Shown here: piece by piece, positions 36,511 to 45,522 of the stretch
Layout of the letters: each line of letters begins with the position of its first letter
Position numbering within the stretch: the first letter of the stretch is position 1
Origin: Massilia putida
GTDB taxonomy: Bacteria > Pseudomonadota > Gammaproteobacteria > Burkholderiales > Burkholderiaceae_D
DNA: 64,000 nt
Assembly (NCBI RefSeq): GCF_001941825.1
Contig: NZ_CP019038.1
Location: 1,488,001-1,552,000, forward strand
Direction: 5' to 3'
Program-made: the position numbers and the translations under genes
Notes under the pieces: model-generated
Seen by the model: the letters and a program-made list of their open reading frames with translations, nothing else
Told to the model about the DNA's origin: nothing
Database searches by the model: none

Positions 36511-37116
36511 TCAGGCGACGGACAGCGCCACCATGCCGAACTGGCCGAGCCGCACCGGCACGGCCCCGCGCGCGACCATGCGGTCGAGGGCGCGGCGGCC
36601 GTCGCCCGGCTGCACGTCCACGGCGCGCATGGCTTCCGGCACGACCAGCGTCGTGAAGCCTTCTTCCAGCGCATCGGTGACGGTGTTCAGCACGCAGTAA
36701 TCGGTGGCGAGACCGACCACGGTCACGCGCTCCACGCCCCGCGCGCGCAGCTGCGCGACCAGGTCGGTGCCGGCGAATGCGGAATAGGCGTCGATCGCCT
36801 TTGTCGCCGCTTTCGAGATGACGATGGCGTCGTCCGGCAGGGCCAGTTCGGCCGCGAACTCGGCGCCGGGCGTCCCGGCCACGCAGTGCGGCGGCCACGG
36901 TCCGCCCTGCGCCTGGAACGAGCAATGGTCGTGCAGGTGCCAGTCGCGCGATGCGAAGATGGGCAGGCCCTGCACGCGATACAGCTCGATCAGGTGGTTG
37001 ATGGGCGCCACGACTTCATGGCCGCCGGCCACGCCCAGCGCGCCGCCGGGCAGGAAGTCGACCTGCATGTCGATCACGAGCAAGGCGTCGCGCTCGTCGA
37101 GGTGGATCGCACTCAT
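36511..37116 (-). CDS. pncA: Nicotinamidase/pyrazinamidase
   Basis: A 201-residue amidase converting nicotinamide to nicotinate in NAD salvage. The catalytic triad is visible as Asp16 (VIDMQVDF), Lys102 and Cys141 (ATDYCV). The metal ligands are Asp58, His60 and His64 in SRDWHLHDH. Length and order match PncA. It is a single gene convergent with the permease gene. Its downstream partner, nicotinate phosphoribosyltransferase, is encoded at 52832-54019. Confidence 0.93.
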   Translation of the reverse strand: MSAIHLDERDALLVIDMQVDFLPGGALGVAGGHEVVAPINHLIELYRVQGLPIFASRDWHLHDHCSFQAQGGPWPPHCVAGTPGAEFAAELALPDDAIVISKAATKAIDAYSAFAGTDLVAQLRARGVERVTVVGLATDYCVLNTVTDALEEGFTTLVVPEAMRAVDVQPGDGRRALDRMVARGAVPVRLGQFGMVALSVA

Positions 37117-37170
37117 ACGTATTCTCCAAAAGGCGGCGGCAGGCCGCGACGCCCCTATTGTCGCGCAAAC

Positions 37171-37530
37171 TCAGTGGCGCGTCTGCCGCGCGGCGATGGC
37201 GGCGGCATGCGCCGGATCGGGGTCGTGCCCGCCGTGCCGGTCGAGGATGGCGGCGGCCCGCTCGGCCAGCGCGGCGTCGGCCGGGCTCACCGTCACCTGG
37301 CAATCGTGCACGTCTTCCTGCGCCACCGGCGCGTAGGTGTGCGAGTAAGCCGTCTTGCCCGTCACCGCGGGCGAATCGCCGACCGTGAAATTGCCTTGCA
37401 CGGGGCCGGATTCGTCGACGCGGATGTCGATCGCGACGTCATCGGCCGCGATGCCGGCGGCCAGCAATTCGACGCGCGCCTGCTCGGCGGCCGTCACGTG
37501 CTTGAAGGTACGTACGATGGGTTGCTGCAT
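37171..37530 (-). CDS. Conserved hypothetical protein, possibly YflT/general-stress-17M-like
   Basis: A 119-residue protein with the start at 37530 decided by GGGAGGACATC. The sequence RTFKHVTAAEQARVELLAAGI, followed by an alternating beta/alpha pattern and VTVSPADAALAERAAAILDRHG, suggests a small ferredoxin-like alpha/beta fold as in general-stress YflT domains. The middle is acidic and Thr/Ser-rich. No catalytic motif is visible. It lies between pncA and the aminotransferase-like gene, transcribed on its own. Family assignment is tentative. Confidence 0.65.
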   Translation of the reverse strand: MQQPIVRTFKHVTAAEQARVELLAAGIAADDVAIDIRVDESGPVQGNFTVGDSPAVTGKTAYSHTYAPVAQEDVHDCQVTVSPADAALAERAAAILDRHGGHDPDPAHAAAIAARQTRH

Positions 37531-37732
37531 GATGTCCTCCCGCATGGATTCAGTTGCAACCACCGTACCAGAATCCCGCGCCGCGCGGCGCGCTTCGCCA
37601 GCCATGAATTTCCCTCGCACAATTTTCCACCCGTGCGGCATCATTTCACAATTTTAGTACAATCAGGCAACATCCATCCGTAGCACCGTGCAGCATGACT
37701 TTTCAATAACATTTATCCCTAGAGAAAAACAA

Positions 37733-38902
37733 ATGAAAATTTCAGCCCGGATCGCTTCATCCCGTCCCCTCGCCACCACCGCGATGCACGGCCGCGTGGA
37801 AACGCTGCGCAGCGAGGGCCATTCCGTGATCGACTTCTCGATCGCGATCTCGCACTTCCCCGCCCCCCGCCCCGTGCTGGACGCGGTGGCCGCCGCCATC
37901 GAGCACCAGCGCATCATGCCCTACACGAGCGTCGTCGGCGCCCTCGACGTGCGCGCGCGGCTGGCCGCCAAGCTGAAGGCGGAAAACGGCATCGAGGCGC
38001 ATCCCGACGAGATCATCGTCACCAACGGCGCCAAGCAGGGACTGTACGAGGCGTTGTATACGATGAGCGATCCGGGCGATACCGTCCTCGTGTTCAAGCC
38101 GCATTGGCCGGCTTATGTTGCTACGTCACAACTACTCGGCCTGCGCCCGATCCTGGTCGATCTGCCCGACGAAATCACCCCGGCGCTGCTGGAGGGCCTG
38201 GGCACGCCCGACATCGTCATCATCAATAACCCGCACAATCCCACCGGCAAGGTGTACACTCGCCGGGAACTGGAACACCTTCGTGCTTGGGTGGAGCGCA
38301 TCGGGGCCCGGGTGATCGTGGACGAAAGCTACGAACACCTGATCTTCGATGGCGGACACGTCAGCCTGGCGGCATTGTGCGACTGGCGGAAAACGGGCGT
38401 GGTAACGCTGTTTTCGGCATCGCAGAGTTATGCCATGATGGGCTGGCGCGTCGGCTTCGCGCTGGCGCCCGCCGAAGTGGTCGATGCGATGCAGACGCTG
38501 CAAGGCCCCATCACGGCCGCCGCTGGGCATTTGTCGCAAGTCGCTCTCGAGGTCGCATTCGCGACCGGCGCGCCACGTGCGATGATGGCGGACTACCGTG
38601 AGCGGCGCGATCTGGCGGTGCGGCTGTTTGCCGAGGTCCCCTGGATCGTCATGCATGCGCCGGCCTCCGGTCCGTACCTGTGGGGAGACGTGCGCAGCCT
38701 GACGCTGGACACGGTCGCCTTTGCCGAAGCGCTGCTTGAGGAACAGAGAGTGGCCGTCATGCCTGGTGAAGCGCTGGGCGTGCCGGGCTATATCCGACTC
38801 GGCTATATTTCGGACGACGTGGCGACCCTGCGCGAAGGCATCCGCAGGATAATCGAATTTGGTGATGCGTTTGCTGCCCACAATGCGGCAGATAGAAGAT
38901 AG
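37733..38902 (+). CDS. Aminotransferase class I/II homologue lacking the PLP lysine
   Basis: A 389-residue fold-type I protein close to aspartate aminotransferases. Present: MPYTSVVGALDVRARL, NNPHNPTGKVY (PLP-contacting Asn), VDESYEHL (Asp and Tyr) and GYIRLGYI (substrate-carboxylate Arg). The lysine that forms the Schiff base should lie in the SxSKxYAMxGWRxG motif; here it reads SASQSYAMMGWRVG, giving Gln231 (codon CAG; AAG would be one change away). Ordinary transamination is therefore unlikely. It ends five bases before a hybrid sensor-kinase gene, so the two are co-transcribed. It could be a ligand-binding pseudoenzyme or a PLP enzyme with altered chemistry. Confidence 0.88.
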   Translation: MKISARIASSRPLATTAMHGRVETLRSEGHSVIDFSIAISHFPAPRPVLDAVAAAIEHQRIMPYTSVVGALDVRARLAAKLKAENGIEAHPDEIIVTNGAKQGLYEALYTMSDPGDTVLVFKPHWPAYVATSQLLGLRPILVDLPDEITPALLEGLGTPDIVIINNPHNPTGKVYTRRELEHLRAWVERIGARVIVDESYEHLIFDGGHVSLAALCDWRKTGVVTLFSASQSYAMMGWRVGFALAPAEVVDAMQTLQGPITAAAGHLSQVALEVAFATGAPRAMMADYRERRDLAVRLFAEVPWIVMHAPASGPYLWGDVRSLTLDTVAFAEALLEEQRVAVMPGEALGVPGYIRLGYISDDVATLREGIRRIIEFGDAFAAHNAADRR

Positions 38903-38907
38903 ATAAG

Positions 38908-41151
38908 ATGACATCTGGCTTGAGCCGCTTCCGGCTGAACAGCCTGCGCAGCCGGCTCATGTTGCTGGTTGCGCTGGCGATCACACCGCTGGCGGTAATG
39001 ACGATCCTGTCCGGGATCCGCGAACGTGAACATGCCATCAAGGCATCGGAAGAAAACCTGCGCCGCCTGACGGGCATGGCGGCCGCCAACGAAGCCCAGT
39101 CGATCGAGGGCGCGCGCCAGATCCTCGTCGACCTGGCCAGCGTCCCCGACCTGATGGGCGACACCGCCAAGTGCACGTCGCTGCTGTCCGACGTCCTCGA
39201 CCGCAACGAGGGTTTCGTCAACTTCGGCCTCATCCAGCTCAACGGCGACGTCACCTGCAGCGCCGTGCCGCTGCTACATCCCGTCAACCTGGGCGACCGC
39301 AGCCACTTCCGCCGCGCCATCTCGGAACGCCGCTTCATCGCCGGCGACTACGTGTTCGGCCGCGTCATCAAGAAGCACACGATCAACCTCACCTACCCCG
39401 TCATCGACCGCAGCGGGAAAGTCCTGGCCGTCGTGTTCGCGGCGATGGACCTGGAAGGCCTGGACACCTTCATCAACGACATCAACCTGCCGCCCGGCTC
39501 CGTGCTGGCGACGACGGACGCGCGTGGCACCATCATCTCGCGCCGCCCCGATCCCGAACGGTTCTTCGGCACCAAGATGTCACCCGCCATGCTCGACGCG
39601 ATGAACACGGCCGGCCAGCGCGCCGTGACGATCCGCGGCGACGACGGCATCGAGCGCCTGCACACGTTCGCCCGCGTGGGCGCGCCCGCGCTGACCGACT
39701 ACACGGTCACCATCGGCATTCCCACCGAGACGATCCTGTCGGCCGCGCGCCACGACCAGATCATGTCGCTGCTCGGCCTCGCGGCGACCACCTTGCTTGC
39801 GATGCTGGCCGCATGGCTCGTCGGCGACGTCCTGATCGTCCAGCGCGTGCGCAAGCTGATGGGCACCGCCGAGCGCATCGCCGCCGGCGACCTGGAAGCG
39901 CGCTCCGGCATCGCCTACGGCCACGAAGAGATCGGCAACCTGGCGCAGGCCCTCGACCGCATGGCCGCCGCGCTGCAGAAGAAGGAGACGGCCCGCTCGC
40001 TGGCCGAACGCGAACTGCGCGCCGCCGACCAGAGGAAGGACGAATTCCTGGCGATGCTCGCGCACGAGCTGCGCAACCCGCTGGCGCCGATCAGCACCGG
40101 CGCCCACCTGCTCAAGCTCCTGCACTCCGATAACGCCCAGATCACGCAGACCTGTTCCATCATCGTGCGCCAGGTCGACCACATGACGAGCCTCGTCGAC
40201 GACCTGCTGGACGTGTCGCGCGTGACGCGCGGCCTCGTCTCGCTGTCGACCCAGGTGCTGGACTTCAAGCGCGTCGTCGACGACGCGGCCGAGCAGATCC
40301 GCCCGCTGATCGCGGCGCGCCGCCACCGCGTGGTGATCGAGCTGCCGCCCCTGCCCGCTTACGTCAAGGGCGACCACAAGCGGCTCGTGCAGGTGTGCGC
40401 GAACCTGCTCAACAACGCCACCAAGTACACGCCGGAAGGCGGCACCATCCAGCTGCGCCTGGACGCCGACGGCGACGACTACGTGCTGACGGTCGCCGAC
40501 GACGGCATCGGCATGGAGCCGACCCTCGTCGAGCGCGTGTTCGACCTGTTCACCCAGGCCGAGCGCACGCCGGACCGCTCGCAGGGCGGCCTCGGTCTCG
40601 GCCTGGCGCTCGTGAAGAGCCTCGTCGAACTGCATGGCGGACAAGTGAAGGCGTACAGCCCGGGCCTCGGCAAGGGCTCGACGTTCACCGTGCGCCTGCC
40701 CCGCTACACGCAGGACGTCGTGCTGGCGCCGGCGCCCGTCGTCGGCGAACAGGAGGAGGGCGATGGCGGCGTGCCGCTGCGCATCCTGCTCGTGGACGAC
40801 AACGTCGACGCCGTGCACACGCTGCAGCTGTTCCTGCGCTCCGGCGGCCACCGCGTGGAAGTCGCCTACTCCGCCACCGACGCGCTGGAACTGGCGAAGA
40901 GCTTCGTGCCGGAAGTCTGCCTGCTCGACATCGGCCTGCCCGACTTCGACGGCAACGAACTGGCGCGCCGCCTGCGCCTGCTGCCGCAGGCCACCGGCTC
41001 CACGCTGATCGCGATGACCGGCTACGGTCGCCAGCAGGACCGCGACGCGTCGATGGCGGCCGGATTCGACCACTATCTCGTCAAGCCGGTGAACACGACG
41101 CAATTGGCGGATATCCTGGCCGCCGCCGCGGAAGCGAACATCCGGCGCTGA
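38908..41151 (+). CDS. Cache-HAMP hybrid sensor histidine kinase
   Basis: A 747-residue membrane kinase. TM1 lies at ~17-37, a periplasmic double-Cache domain at ~40-285, TM2 at ~288-310, and HAMP at ~311-365. HisKA has [11 protein letters not shown] (His386), HATPase has NLLNNATKYTPEGG and GGLGLGLAL, and the C-terminal receiver has Asp674 in LLDIGLPDFDG. The output partner is probably a separate regulator, since the receiver carries no effector. It starts five bases after the lysine-less aminotransferase homologue, with which it probably forms a sensory pair. Confidence 0.93.
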   Translation: MTSGLSRFRLNSLRSRLMLLVALAITPLAVMTILSGIREREHAIKASEENLRRLTGMAAANEAQSIEGARQILVDLASVPDLMGDTAKCTSLLSDVLDRNEGFVNFGLIQLNGDVTCSAVPLLHPVNLGDRSHFRRAISERRFIAGDYVFGRVIKKHTINLTYPVIDRSGKVLAVVFAAMDLEGLDTFINDINLPPGSVLATTDARGTIISRRPDPERFFGTKMSPAMLDAMNTAGQRAVTIRGDDGIERLHTFARVGAPALTDYTVTIGIPTETILSAARHDQIMSLLGLAATTLLAMLAAWLVGDVLIVQRVRKLMGTAERIAAGDLEARSGIAYGHEEIGNLAQALDRMAAALQKKETARSLAERELRAADQRKDEFLAMLAHELRNPLAPISTGAHLLKLLHSDNAQITQTCSIIVRQVDHMTSLVDDLLDVSRVTRGLVSLSTQVLDFKRVVDDAAEQIRPLIAARRHRVVIELPPLPAYVKGDHKRLVQVCANLLNNATKYTPEGGTIQLRLDADGDDYVLTVADDGIGMEPTLVERVFDLFTQAERTPDRSQGGLGLGLALVKSLVELHGGQVKAYSPGLGKGSTFTVRLPRYTQDVVLAPAPVVGEQEEGDGGVPLRILLVDDNVDAVHTLQLFLRSGGHRVEVAYSATDALELAKSFVPEVCLLDIGLPDFDGNELARRLRLLPQATGSTLIAMTGYGRQQDRDASMAAGFDHYLVKPVNTTQLADILAAAAEANIRR

Positions 41152-41201
41152 GCGTTCAACCGACTGTCGATCCTCTTGGGCATACGCCCGGGCCGTGCAT
41201 C

Positions 41202-42185
41202 CTACCGTGCCTCATGCCGTTTTAACCACGCGCGCTGCGCTTGCCCGATCCGGTCCGCCTCCGCGCGCGTGCCGCGCTCGATGCCGTCGATGACGGGATC
41301 CTTGAACGCGACGGCGGACAGGCGCGTCCACTTCGACGGATCGGCGCCATCCAGCACCGCCAGCGCCGCGCAGTTGAACAGGTCCGCGCGCTCGCGCATC
41401 TCGCGCGCGCCGAACGCGCTGCTTGCCTGGCGCGGCGAGCCGATATAGCCCTGCCAGCCGGGCGCGCCCGCGATGCGCGCGGCATCAAGCGGCGTATCGG
41501 CCGTGTTGGGCTTTGCCGCCGCGTACGCGGGCGCGACGAGGTCGGGGCGCAGGAACAGGATGCGGCTGGTCTCCGACATCCCCGCATGCACTTCGAACTG
41601 CCCCTCTTCCTTCATGGTCGCCGCGGGCCGCGCCTTCGACGCCGCCGTATCGCCCAGCAGGAGGCCGGGCAGGTTGAGCATCGTGCCACCGTACGTGTCG
41701 TGAAAATAATCGCCGGCCTGGTCCAGCATCAGGTTGTGCAGCGGCGAGCCGTGGTTGTGCATCACGAAGACCCAGCGGAAGCCCTGCTCGCCCAGCGCGC
41801 TCGCGAGATCCATGAAGACGTCCCGCTCCGTTTCGGGACGCACGGTGTACGAGCCCGGGAACACGTGGCGTCCGCCCAGCACATTGGCGCCGGACGTGCC
41901 GACCGGAATGGTCGGGAACAGCAGCACCTTCCAGCCGGGCCGCGCGACGATCGCCTCCGCGAGCGACTGCGTCCACCACTCGTTCATCAGCGTGTCGGTG
42001 CCGGCCGGCAGCAGCGGCCCGTGCTCTTCGAGGATGCCGCCGGTCAGGATGACGGCCGTGTGCGCGCGGTCCAGCGCCGCGATCTGGGCCGAGTTCATGT
42101 CGGCCACGCGGTAGACCTGCGCGGCGGCGGCGGTGGACAGGGCCGCCAGCGCGGCCGTCAGCAGCATGCGTAAGGTGCGATTCAC
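41202..42185 (-). CDS. Creatininase-family protein, exported
   Basis: A 327-residue amidohydrolase-type protein. GTG at 42185, preceded by GAGGGG, gives a clean signal peptide (RTLRMLLTAALAALSTAAAAQ, 20-residue core) and is preferred; an ATG at 42218 also has GAGG upstream. Creatininase metal-site motifs are visible as GGILEEHGPLLPAGTDT (Glu, His, Asp) and VMHNHGSPLHN. Family members hydrolyse cyclic or linear amides. A periplasmic member is unusual, and creatinine need not be the substrate. It is convergent with the hybrid kinase and divergent from the antiporter gene. Confidence 0.85.
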   Translation of the reverse strand: MNRTLRMLLTAALAALSTAAAAQVYRVADMNSAQIAALDRAHTAVILTGGILEEHGPLLPAGTDTLMNEWWTQSLAEAIVARPGWKVLLFPTIPVGTSGANVLGGRHVFPGSYTVRPETERDVFMDLASALGEQGFRWVFVMHNHGSPLHNLMLDQAGDYFHDTYGGTMLNLPGLLLGDTAASKARPAATMKEEGQFEVHAGMSETSRILFLRPDLVAPAYAAAKPNTADTPLDAARIAGAPGWQGYIGSPRQASSAFGAREMRERADLFNCAALAVLDGADPSKWTRLSAVAFKDPVIDGIERGTRAEADRIGQAQRAWLKRHEAR

Positions 42186-42276
42186 GGCGTCCCCCTCGGC
42201 GTCAATACGCGCAAGCATACCGTACCTCGCTCATCCGGTACATCGCCTATCATCGGCCCTGACAAAGGAGATAGGC

Positions 42277-43905
42277 ATGGAGACCGTCGAAGTCGTCCTG
42301 GCGATGCTCGTCGCCGTGATCGCCAGCGGCTACGTGGCGCGCGTGCTGCCCGTCGCGCTGCCGCTGCCGCTGATCCAGATCGTGCTGGGGGCCGTGATCG
42401 CGGGCGTCTTCCGCCATGGCGTCGCGCTCGACCCGGACATTTTCTTCCTGCTGTTCCTGCCCCCGCTGCTGTTCGTGGACGGCTGGCGCATCCCCAAGAT
42501 CGGGCTGTTCCGCGACAAGGCCACGATCCTGGAACTGGCCCTCGGGCTGGTCGTGTTCACCGTCGTCGGCGCCGGATATCTGCTGCACTGGATGATTCCT
42601 GCCATGCCGCTGGCCGTCGCCTTCGCGCTGGCGGCCATCGTGGCGCCGACCGACCCGGTCGCCGTGTCCTCGATCACGGCGCGGGTGCCCATGCCGCCGC
42701 GCCTTTCGCACATCATCGAGGGCGAGAGCCTGCTCAACGATGCGAGCGGCCTGGTCTGCTTCCGCTTCGCCGTCGCGGCGGCCATGACCGGACACTTCTC
42801 GCTGGCGCAGGCGGGCCTGTCGTTCCTGTGGATCGCGCTGGGCGGCATCGCGGCCGGCGCGGCGATCACGTTCGCCATCACGCGCGCGCACGGCATCCTG
42901 CAGCGCCGCTTCGGCGAAGAGGATGGCGTGCCCGTGCTGATCAACCTCCTGACGCCGTTCGGCGCCTATCTCGCGGCCGAGCGGCTGCACGCGTCCGGCA
43001 TCCTGGCGGCCGTCGTGGCGGGCGTCACGATGAGCTATCTGGAACTGTCCGGCGCCGCGTCGCCGGGCACGCGCATCCGCCGCAACGTCGTCTGGGACGC
43101 CCTGCAGTTCACGTTGAACGGCACCATGTTCGTGCTGCTGGGCGAGCAGTTGCCGGACATCGCGCGCGGCGCCCTGCACCCGGACGGCGGCCAGCCGTTC
43201 GACCCGTGGTGGCTGGCGAGCCGCGCCCTCGCGCTCAGCCTGGGCCTCGTGCTGCTGCGCCTGATCTGGGTGTGGATCTCGCTGCAGTTGACGCTGTTGA
43301 ACCGGAAACGTCCCGGGCACCAGGGCTTCACGCCGCGCCTGCGCGTGATGCTGGCCACGTCCGTGTCCGGCGTGCGCGGCGCGCTGACGATGGCCGGCGT
43401 GATGACCTTGCCGCTGGCCCTGCCGGGCGGCGCGCCGTTCCCCGCCCGCCACCTGGCGATCTTCCTCGCCGCCAGCGTGATCGTATTCTCCCTGCTGCTG
43501 GCCAGCGCAGCCCTGCCCGCCCTGCTGCGCGGTCTCCGGATGCCGGACGAACCGGAAGCGAAGTGCAGCGAGATCGACGCCCGCCACGCGGCCACGCTGG
43601 CCGCCATCGCCGCGCTGGAAAAGGCGCGGCGGGCCGGCGGCGGCGCCGACCCGGCGCTGCAAGACCAGGCCGTCGCCCACGTGCTCCGGCTGTACAGGCA
43701 CCGCCTGGACGCGACCGACGCCGCGGGCGGCCATGGCGATCCGCAGGCACTGCAACGCGCTGAACTCAGGTACCGGCTGCTCGCGCTGAACGCCGAACGC
43801 GACACCGTGTTGCGCCTCGCGCGCCGGATGGACGTGTCGGACGAGACGGCGCGCAAGCTGCTGCGCCAGATCGACCTGCTGGAGGCGCGCTATCAGCAGG
43901 ATTGA
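42277..43905 (+). CDS. Monovalent cation:proton antiporter, CPA1 family
   Basis: A 542-residue Na+(K+)/H+ exchanger with about 12 membrane helices. The ion-site sequence AAIVAPTDPVAVSSI and the following EGESLLNDASGLVCFRFAV are the CPA1 hallmarks (TD and ND residues). A cytosolic C-terminal tail of ~125 residues is helical and charged. The start at 42277 is set by AAAGGAG. It supports pH and sodium homeostasis. It ends 13 bases inside the convergent small gene. Confidence 0.92.
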   Translation: METVEVVLAMLVAVIASGYVARVLPVALPLPLIQIVLGAVIAGVFRHGVALDPDIFFLLFLPPLLFVDGWRIPKIGLFRDKATILELALGLVVFTVVGAGYLLHWMIPAMPLAVAFALAAIVAPTDPVAVSSITARVPMPPRLSHIIEGESLLNDASGLVCFRFAVAAAMTGHFSLAQAGLSFLWIALGGIAAGAAITFAITRAHGILQRRFGEEDGVPVLINLLTPFGAYLAAERLHASGILAAVVAGVTMSYLELSGAASPGTRIRRNVVWDALQFTLNGTMFVLLGEQLPDIARGALHPDGGQPFDPWWLASRALALSLGLVLLRLIWVWISLQLTLLNRKRPGHQGFTPRLRVMLATSVSGVRGALTMAGVMTLPLALPGGAPFPARHLAIFLAASVIVFSLLLASAALPALLRGLRMPDEPEAKCSEIDARHAATLAAIAALEKARRAGGGADPALQDQAVAHVLRLYRHRLDATDAAGGHGDPQALQRAELRYRLLALNAERDTVLRLARRMDVSDETARKLLRQIDLLEARYQQD

Positions 43906-44204
43906 GCGCCGCGGCTGCTGCGCAGCCAGTCCCGGCCCCGCGCGTCGAGCGCGGCGGCGATGACCTCGGGCGGCAGGCTGTATACCGTCGCCCACGTCGC
44001 GCGCCCGTCCGGGGCGTTCGAGGGGAAGCTCGTCGTTTCGACGGGCCAGTGATATTTACGCTTGAGCGCACGCACGATGGCCGCCAGGGTCACGCGGCCG
44101 CGCAGGGGTTCGGCACCCGCCTGGTCGGCATTCGACAGCAGGACGGCGAGCACGAGGCCGCGCGCGGTGCGCGGGCCGGGGAAAATGGGAGATTGTTTGG
44201 GCAT
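43893..44204 (-). CDS. Hypothetical protein, possible winged-helix
   Basis: A 103-residue protein that I do not recognise. The segment RVTLAAIVRALKRKYHWPVETTSFPS resembles the helix-turn-helix plus wing of small winged-helix proteins, cited here only by its ends RVTLAAIV and VETTSFP. It contains one Cys at the C-terminus and no membrane segment. Its 3' end overlaps the antiporter gene by 13 bases on the opposite strand. The frame has normal codon bias, so I accept it as a probable gene. Confidence 0.5.
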   Translation of the reverse strand: MPKQSPIFPGPRTARGLVLAVLLSNADQAGAEPLRGRVTLAAIVRALKRKYHWPVETTSFPSNAPDGRATWATVYSLPPEVIAAALDARGRDWLRSSRGAQSC

Positions 44205-44314
44205 GCACGCATTCTAGCGGTCCGCGCGCCGGTCGCCGCCTACGTTAGTTCCCGAACGGTGCGCGCCGGATGCCGGCGTACACTGGGTCCACCCAGCGAA
44301 CGACGAGCCCCCCG

Positions 44315-45460
44315 ATGAAGAGCGAAGACGCGCTACCCTCGACCCCGGTGCCGAACACCGATCCGCCCGCTGCCGCGAAGGCCGCGGGCCTGCGCTACGT
44401 CCACGACGACCGCCCCGGCATCCGCCGCGAGCCGGCCGGCGAGGGAGAAGCCGCCACAGGCGGGTTCCGTTACCTCGACGCGAAGGGCGAACCCGTCGAC
44501 GACGAGGCGACGCTCAAGCGCATCAAGTCGCTCGCGATCCCGCCCGCGTGGACGGATGTCTGGATCTGCCCGCAGGCCAACGGCCACCTGCAGGCCACGG
44601 GCCGCGACGCGCGCGGTCGCAAGCAATACCGCTACCACCCGAAATGGCGCGAGGCGCGCGACGAGGTGAAGTACGAACGCATGATCAACTTCGGCAAGGC
44701 CTTGCCGAAGATCCGCAAGGAAGTCGACCGCGCCTTGTCCCTGCCCGGCCTGCCGCGCGAAAAAGTCCTCGCGACGATCGTCTACCTGCTGGAGGCGACG
44801 ATGATGCGCATCGGTAACGACGAATACGCCCGCGAGAACAAATCGTACGGCCTGACCACGCTGCGCAACCGCCACGTCAAGATCGACGGCAGCGAAGTCG
44901 AGTTCCGCTTCCGCGGCAAGAGCGGCGTATACCACGACGTCAAGGTGCACGACCGGCGCCTCGCGCGCATCATCCAGCGCACGCGCGACCTGCCCGGCCA
45001 GGACCTGTTCCAGTACCTCGACGAGGACGGCGAAACGCACACCGTCGGGTCGAGCGACGTGAACGACTACCTGCGCACGATCACTGGGGAGGATTACACG
45101 GCGAAGGATTTCCGCACGTGGTCCGGCACGGTGCTGGCGGCGATGGCGCTGCAGGAATTCGAGGCCGTCGATTCGGACGCCCAGGCCAAGAAGAACGTCG
45201 TGCGCGCCATCGAATCGGTGGCGGAACGGCTCGGCAACACGCCGTCCGTCTGCCGCAAATGCTATGTGCACCCGGCCGTGCTGGACGCCTACCTCGACGG
45301 CACGATGCTGGAAGGCCTGCGTGCACGCGCCGAGGAAAGCCTCGTCGAGGACTTGAAGGACCTGCAGCCCGAGGAAGCCGCCGTGCTGGCGATGCTCGAG
45401 CGGCGCCTCGCGCAGGAGACGGCGGACAGCGACCTGGCCGTCAAGCGGCGCGCCGCCTGA
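44315..45460 (+). CDS. DNA topoisomerase IB
   Basis: A 381-residue bacterial homologue of eukaryotic and poxvirus type IB topoisomerases, which relax supercoils through a 3'-phosphotyrosyl intermediate. Motifs: SLAIPPAWTDVWICP, the RGRKQYRYHPKWRE segment, the catalytic-core LLEATMMRIGNDEYARENKSYG cited by its ends, FRTWSGT, and the active-site Tyr in RKCYVHPAV. I use the ATG at 44315; an upstream ATG at 44270 is in frame. It is monocistronic and sporadically distributed in bacteria. Confidence 0.9.
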   Translation: MKSEDALPSTPVPNTDPPAAAKAAGLRYVHDDRPGIRREPAGEGEAATGGFRYLDAKGEPVDDEATLKRIKSLAIPPAWTDVWICPQANGHLQATGRDARGRKQYRYHPKWREARDEVKYERMINFGKALPKIRKEVDRALSLPGLPREKVLATIVYLLEATMMRIGNDEYARENKSYGLTTLRNRHVKIDGSEVEFRFRGKSGVYHDVKVHDRRLARIIQRTRDLPGQDLFQYLDEDGETHTVGSSDVNDYLRTITGEDYTAKDFRTWSGTVLAAMALQEFEAVDSDAQAKKNVVRAIESVAERLGNTPSVCRKCYVHPAVLDAYLDGTMLEGLRARAEESLVEDLKDLQPEEAAVLAMLERRLAQETADSDLAVKRRAA

Positions 45461-45491
45461 CGCCAACGCGCGGCGGAAGACCGCCCCTCGC

Positions 45492-45519
45492 CGTCGTTCC
45501 CGCTTGCGCGAGGACGACG
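45492..45519. repeat. Dispersed repeat family 1, collapsed copy
   Basis: A 28-bp imperfect palindrome, beginning CGTCGTTCCCGC and ending GAGGACGACG. It joins the outer halves of the two terminal repeats seen at 62033-62159. It lies between the convergent topoisomerase and PNPOx genes. Confidence 0.65.
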
Positions 45520-45522
45520 TAC

